From assembly GCA_007130355.1 (NCBI GenBank), contig SLSQ01000084.1:1-6075 (forward strand): DNA of 6,075 nucleotides, written 5' to 3'. The translations under genes and the position numbers were made by a program. Positions 5,636 through 6,075 of this stretch are shown here, piece after piece. Under the pieces are notes generated by a model, which was given only the letters and a program-made list of their open reading frames with translations, did not search any database and was not told the origin of the DNA. Numbering within the stretch: position 1 is the stretch's first letter; each line of letters begins with the position of its first letter. The DNA comes from Trueperaceae bacterium (GTDB taxonomy: Bacteria > Deinococcota > Deinococci > Deinococcales > Trueperaceae).

Positions 5636-6075
5636 ATGGAGCTCGGGTCCACCTCGCCCGCCGACCGGCCGGGATCGCCCGCCGGCAGCCTGGCGCGGCA
5701 GGTCGCGCGCGCCCGGATCTGGCTTCCGGCCGCGATCATCGGGGTGGTCCTGGTGCTCGAGCTCGCGATCGTCCCGCGCATTCCGGGCGACGCCGGGGTC
5801 CTCTTCCGCATCGCCTTCTACGCCCTGGTCGGTCCGGCCGCCACCGCCGCGACGCTCAGCTGGATCGTCGGGGAGGTGCGGGCGCGCGAACGGGCCCAGG
5901 ACCAGCTCGCCGCTACCTACGACGAACTCCAGGAGAGCCACGCCATGCTGTCGGCGATCCAGCAGGTCACCGAACGGTTCGCCTCCGCCCGCGACCTGGA
6001 GGAGGCGGTCGAGGCGGCGGTCCGCGGGGTGCGGCGGGCGACCGGCGCCGGCGGCGTCGCCGTCTTCCTCGGCGG
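5636..6075 (+). CDS. Membrane-anchored GAF-domain protein, probable sensor histidine kinase (N-terminal part)
   Basis: The frame is open from ATG 5636 to the window end, giving 146 complete residues of a longer protein. A Ser/Pro/Gly-rich cytoplasmic tail (1-20) precedes two hydrophobic spans, about 28-47 and 55-78, separated by a short PRIPGD loop that leaves little room for an external sensing domain. A charged helix (79-107, EVRARERAQDQLAATYDELQ onward) looks like a coiled-coil signalling linker. The stretch from about 108 (AIQQVTERFASARDLEEAVE, then RRATGAGGVAVFL) reads as the first helix and strand of a GAF domain. Two membrane helices, a coiled coil and a GAF domain suggest a sensor histidine kinase. 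A GAF-containing diguanylate cyclase or serine phosphatase is also possible, since the output domain lies outside the window. The gene diverges from the TraB-like gene; a response regulator may lie downstream. Confidence 0.78.
   Translation, partial: MELGSTSPADRPGSPAGSLARQVARARIWLPAAIIGVVLVLELAIVPRIPGDAGVLFRIAFYALVGPAATAATLSWIVGEVRARERAQDQLAATYDELQESHAMLSAIQQVTERFASARDLEEAVEAAVRGVRRATGAGGVAVFLG

Noticed and set aside
5573..5941. An N-terminal extension of the TraB-like protein to 5941
   Set aside because: It would run antisense through the start of the GAF sensor gene and across both predicted promoters, and the added residues show no family similarity.
1..6075. Mobile elements, tRNA/rRNA genes, CRISPR arrays or a new multi-gene defence-type system
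   Set aside because: No transposase, integrase, terminal repeats, spaced direct repeats or tRNA-like folds were seen. All six genes belong to known housekeeping or signalling families with uniform base composition.

Overview
The window is GC-rich bacterial chromosome, dense with protein genes. I see no sign of phage, plasmid, transposon, CRISPR or RNA genes. It holds six genes in three transcription units. G and C dominate third codon positions, and all three unit starts carry a leaderless-type -10 box. With a long-form UbiD decarboxylase and a TraB-family membrane protein, this suggests a high-GC lineage that uses leaderless mRNAs, such as Deinococcota (Truepera-like). High-GC Chloroflexota or Actinomycetota are not excluded, and no rRNA or marker gene settles it.

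Layout. (1) Positions 1-2255, plus strand: the end of a zinc/manganese ABC importer operon. It has the substrate-binding protein (znuA, 5' end outside the window), the ATPase (znuC) and the permease (znuB). znuC and znuB overlap by four bases; znuA and znuC are separated by 79 bases of hairpin-prone sequence. (2) Positions 2262-5572, minus strand: a TraB/GumN-family membrane protein gene, followed after 80 bases by a 627-residue UbiD-family decarboxylase gene. The latter has its own predicted promoter and converges on znuB with only 6 bases between stop codons. (3) Positions 5636 to the end, plus strand: the start of a two-helix membrane protein leading into a GAF domain, probably a sensor histidine kinase. 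It diverges from the TraB gene across a 63-base promoter region.

How the genes work together. znuA, znuC and znuB form one complete importer: a periplasmic or lipid-anchored metal binder, an ATPase and a membrane channel. The UbiD protein probably acts in quinone (menaquinone) biosynthesis and needs prenylated FMN made by a UbiX partner that is not in the window. The TraB-like protein and the kinase share a divergent control region, but nothing visible ties them functionally to each other or to zinc.

The most notable observations are an identically placed TANNNT box (-12 to -7 from the ATG) at all three unit starts, an apparent internal duplication in the C-terminal half of the UbiD protein, and six copies of the octamer GCGATCGC in 6 kb. 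I found no convincing previously undescribed multi-gene system.
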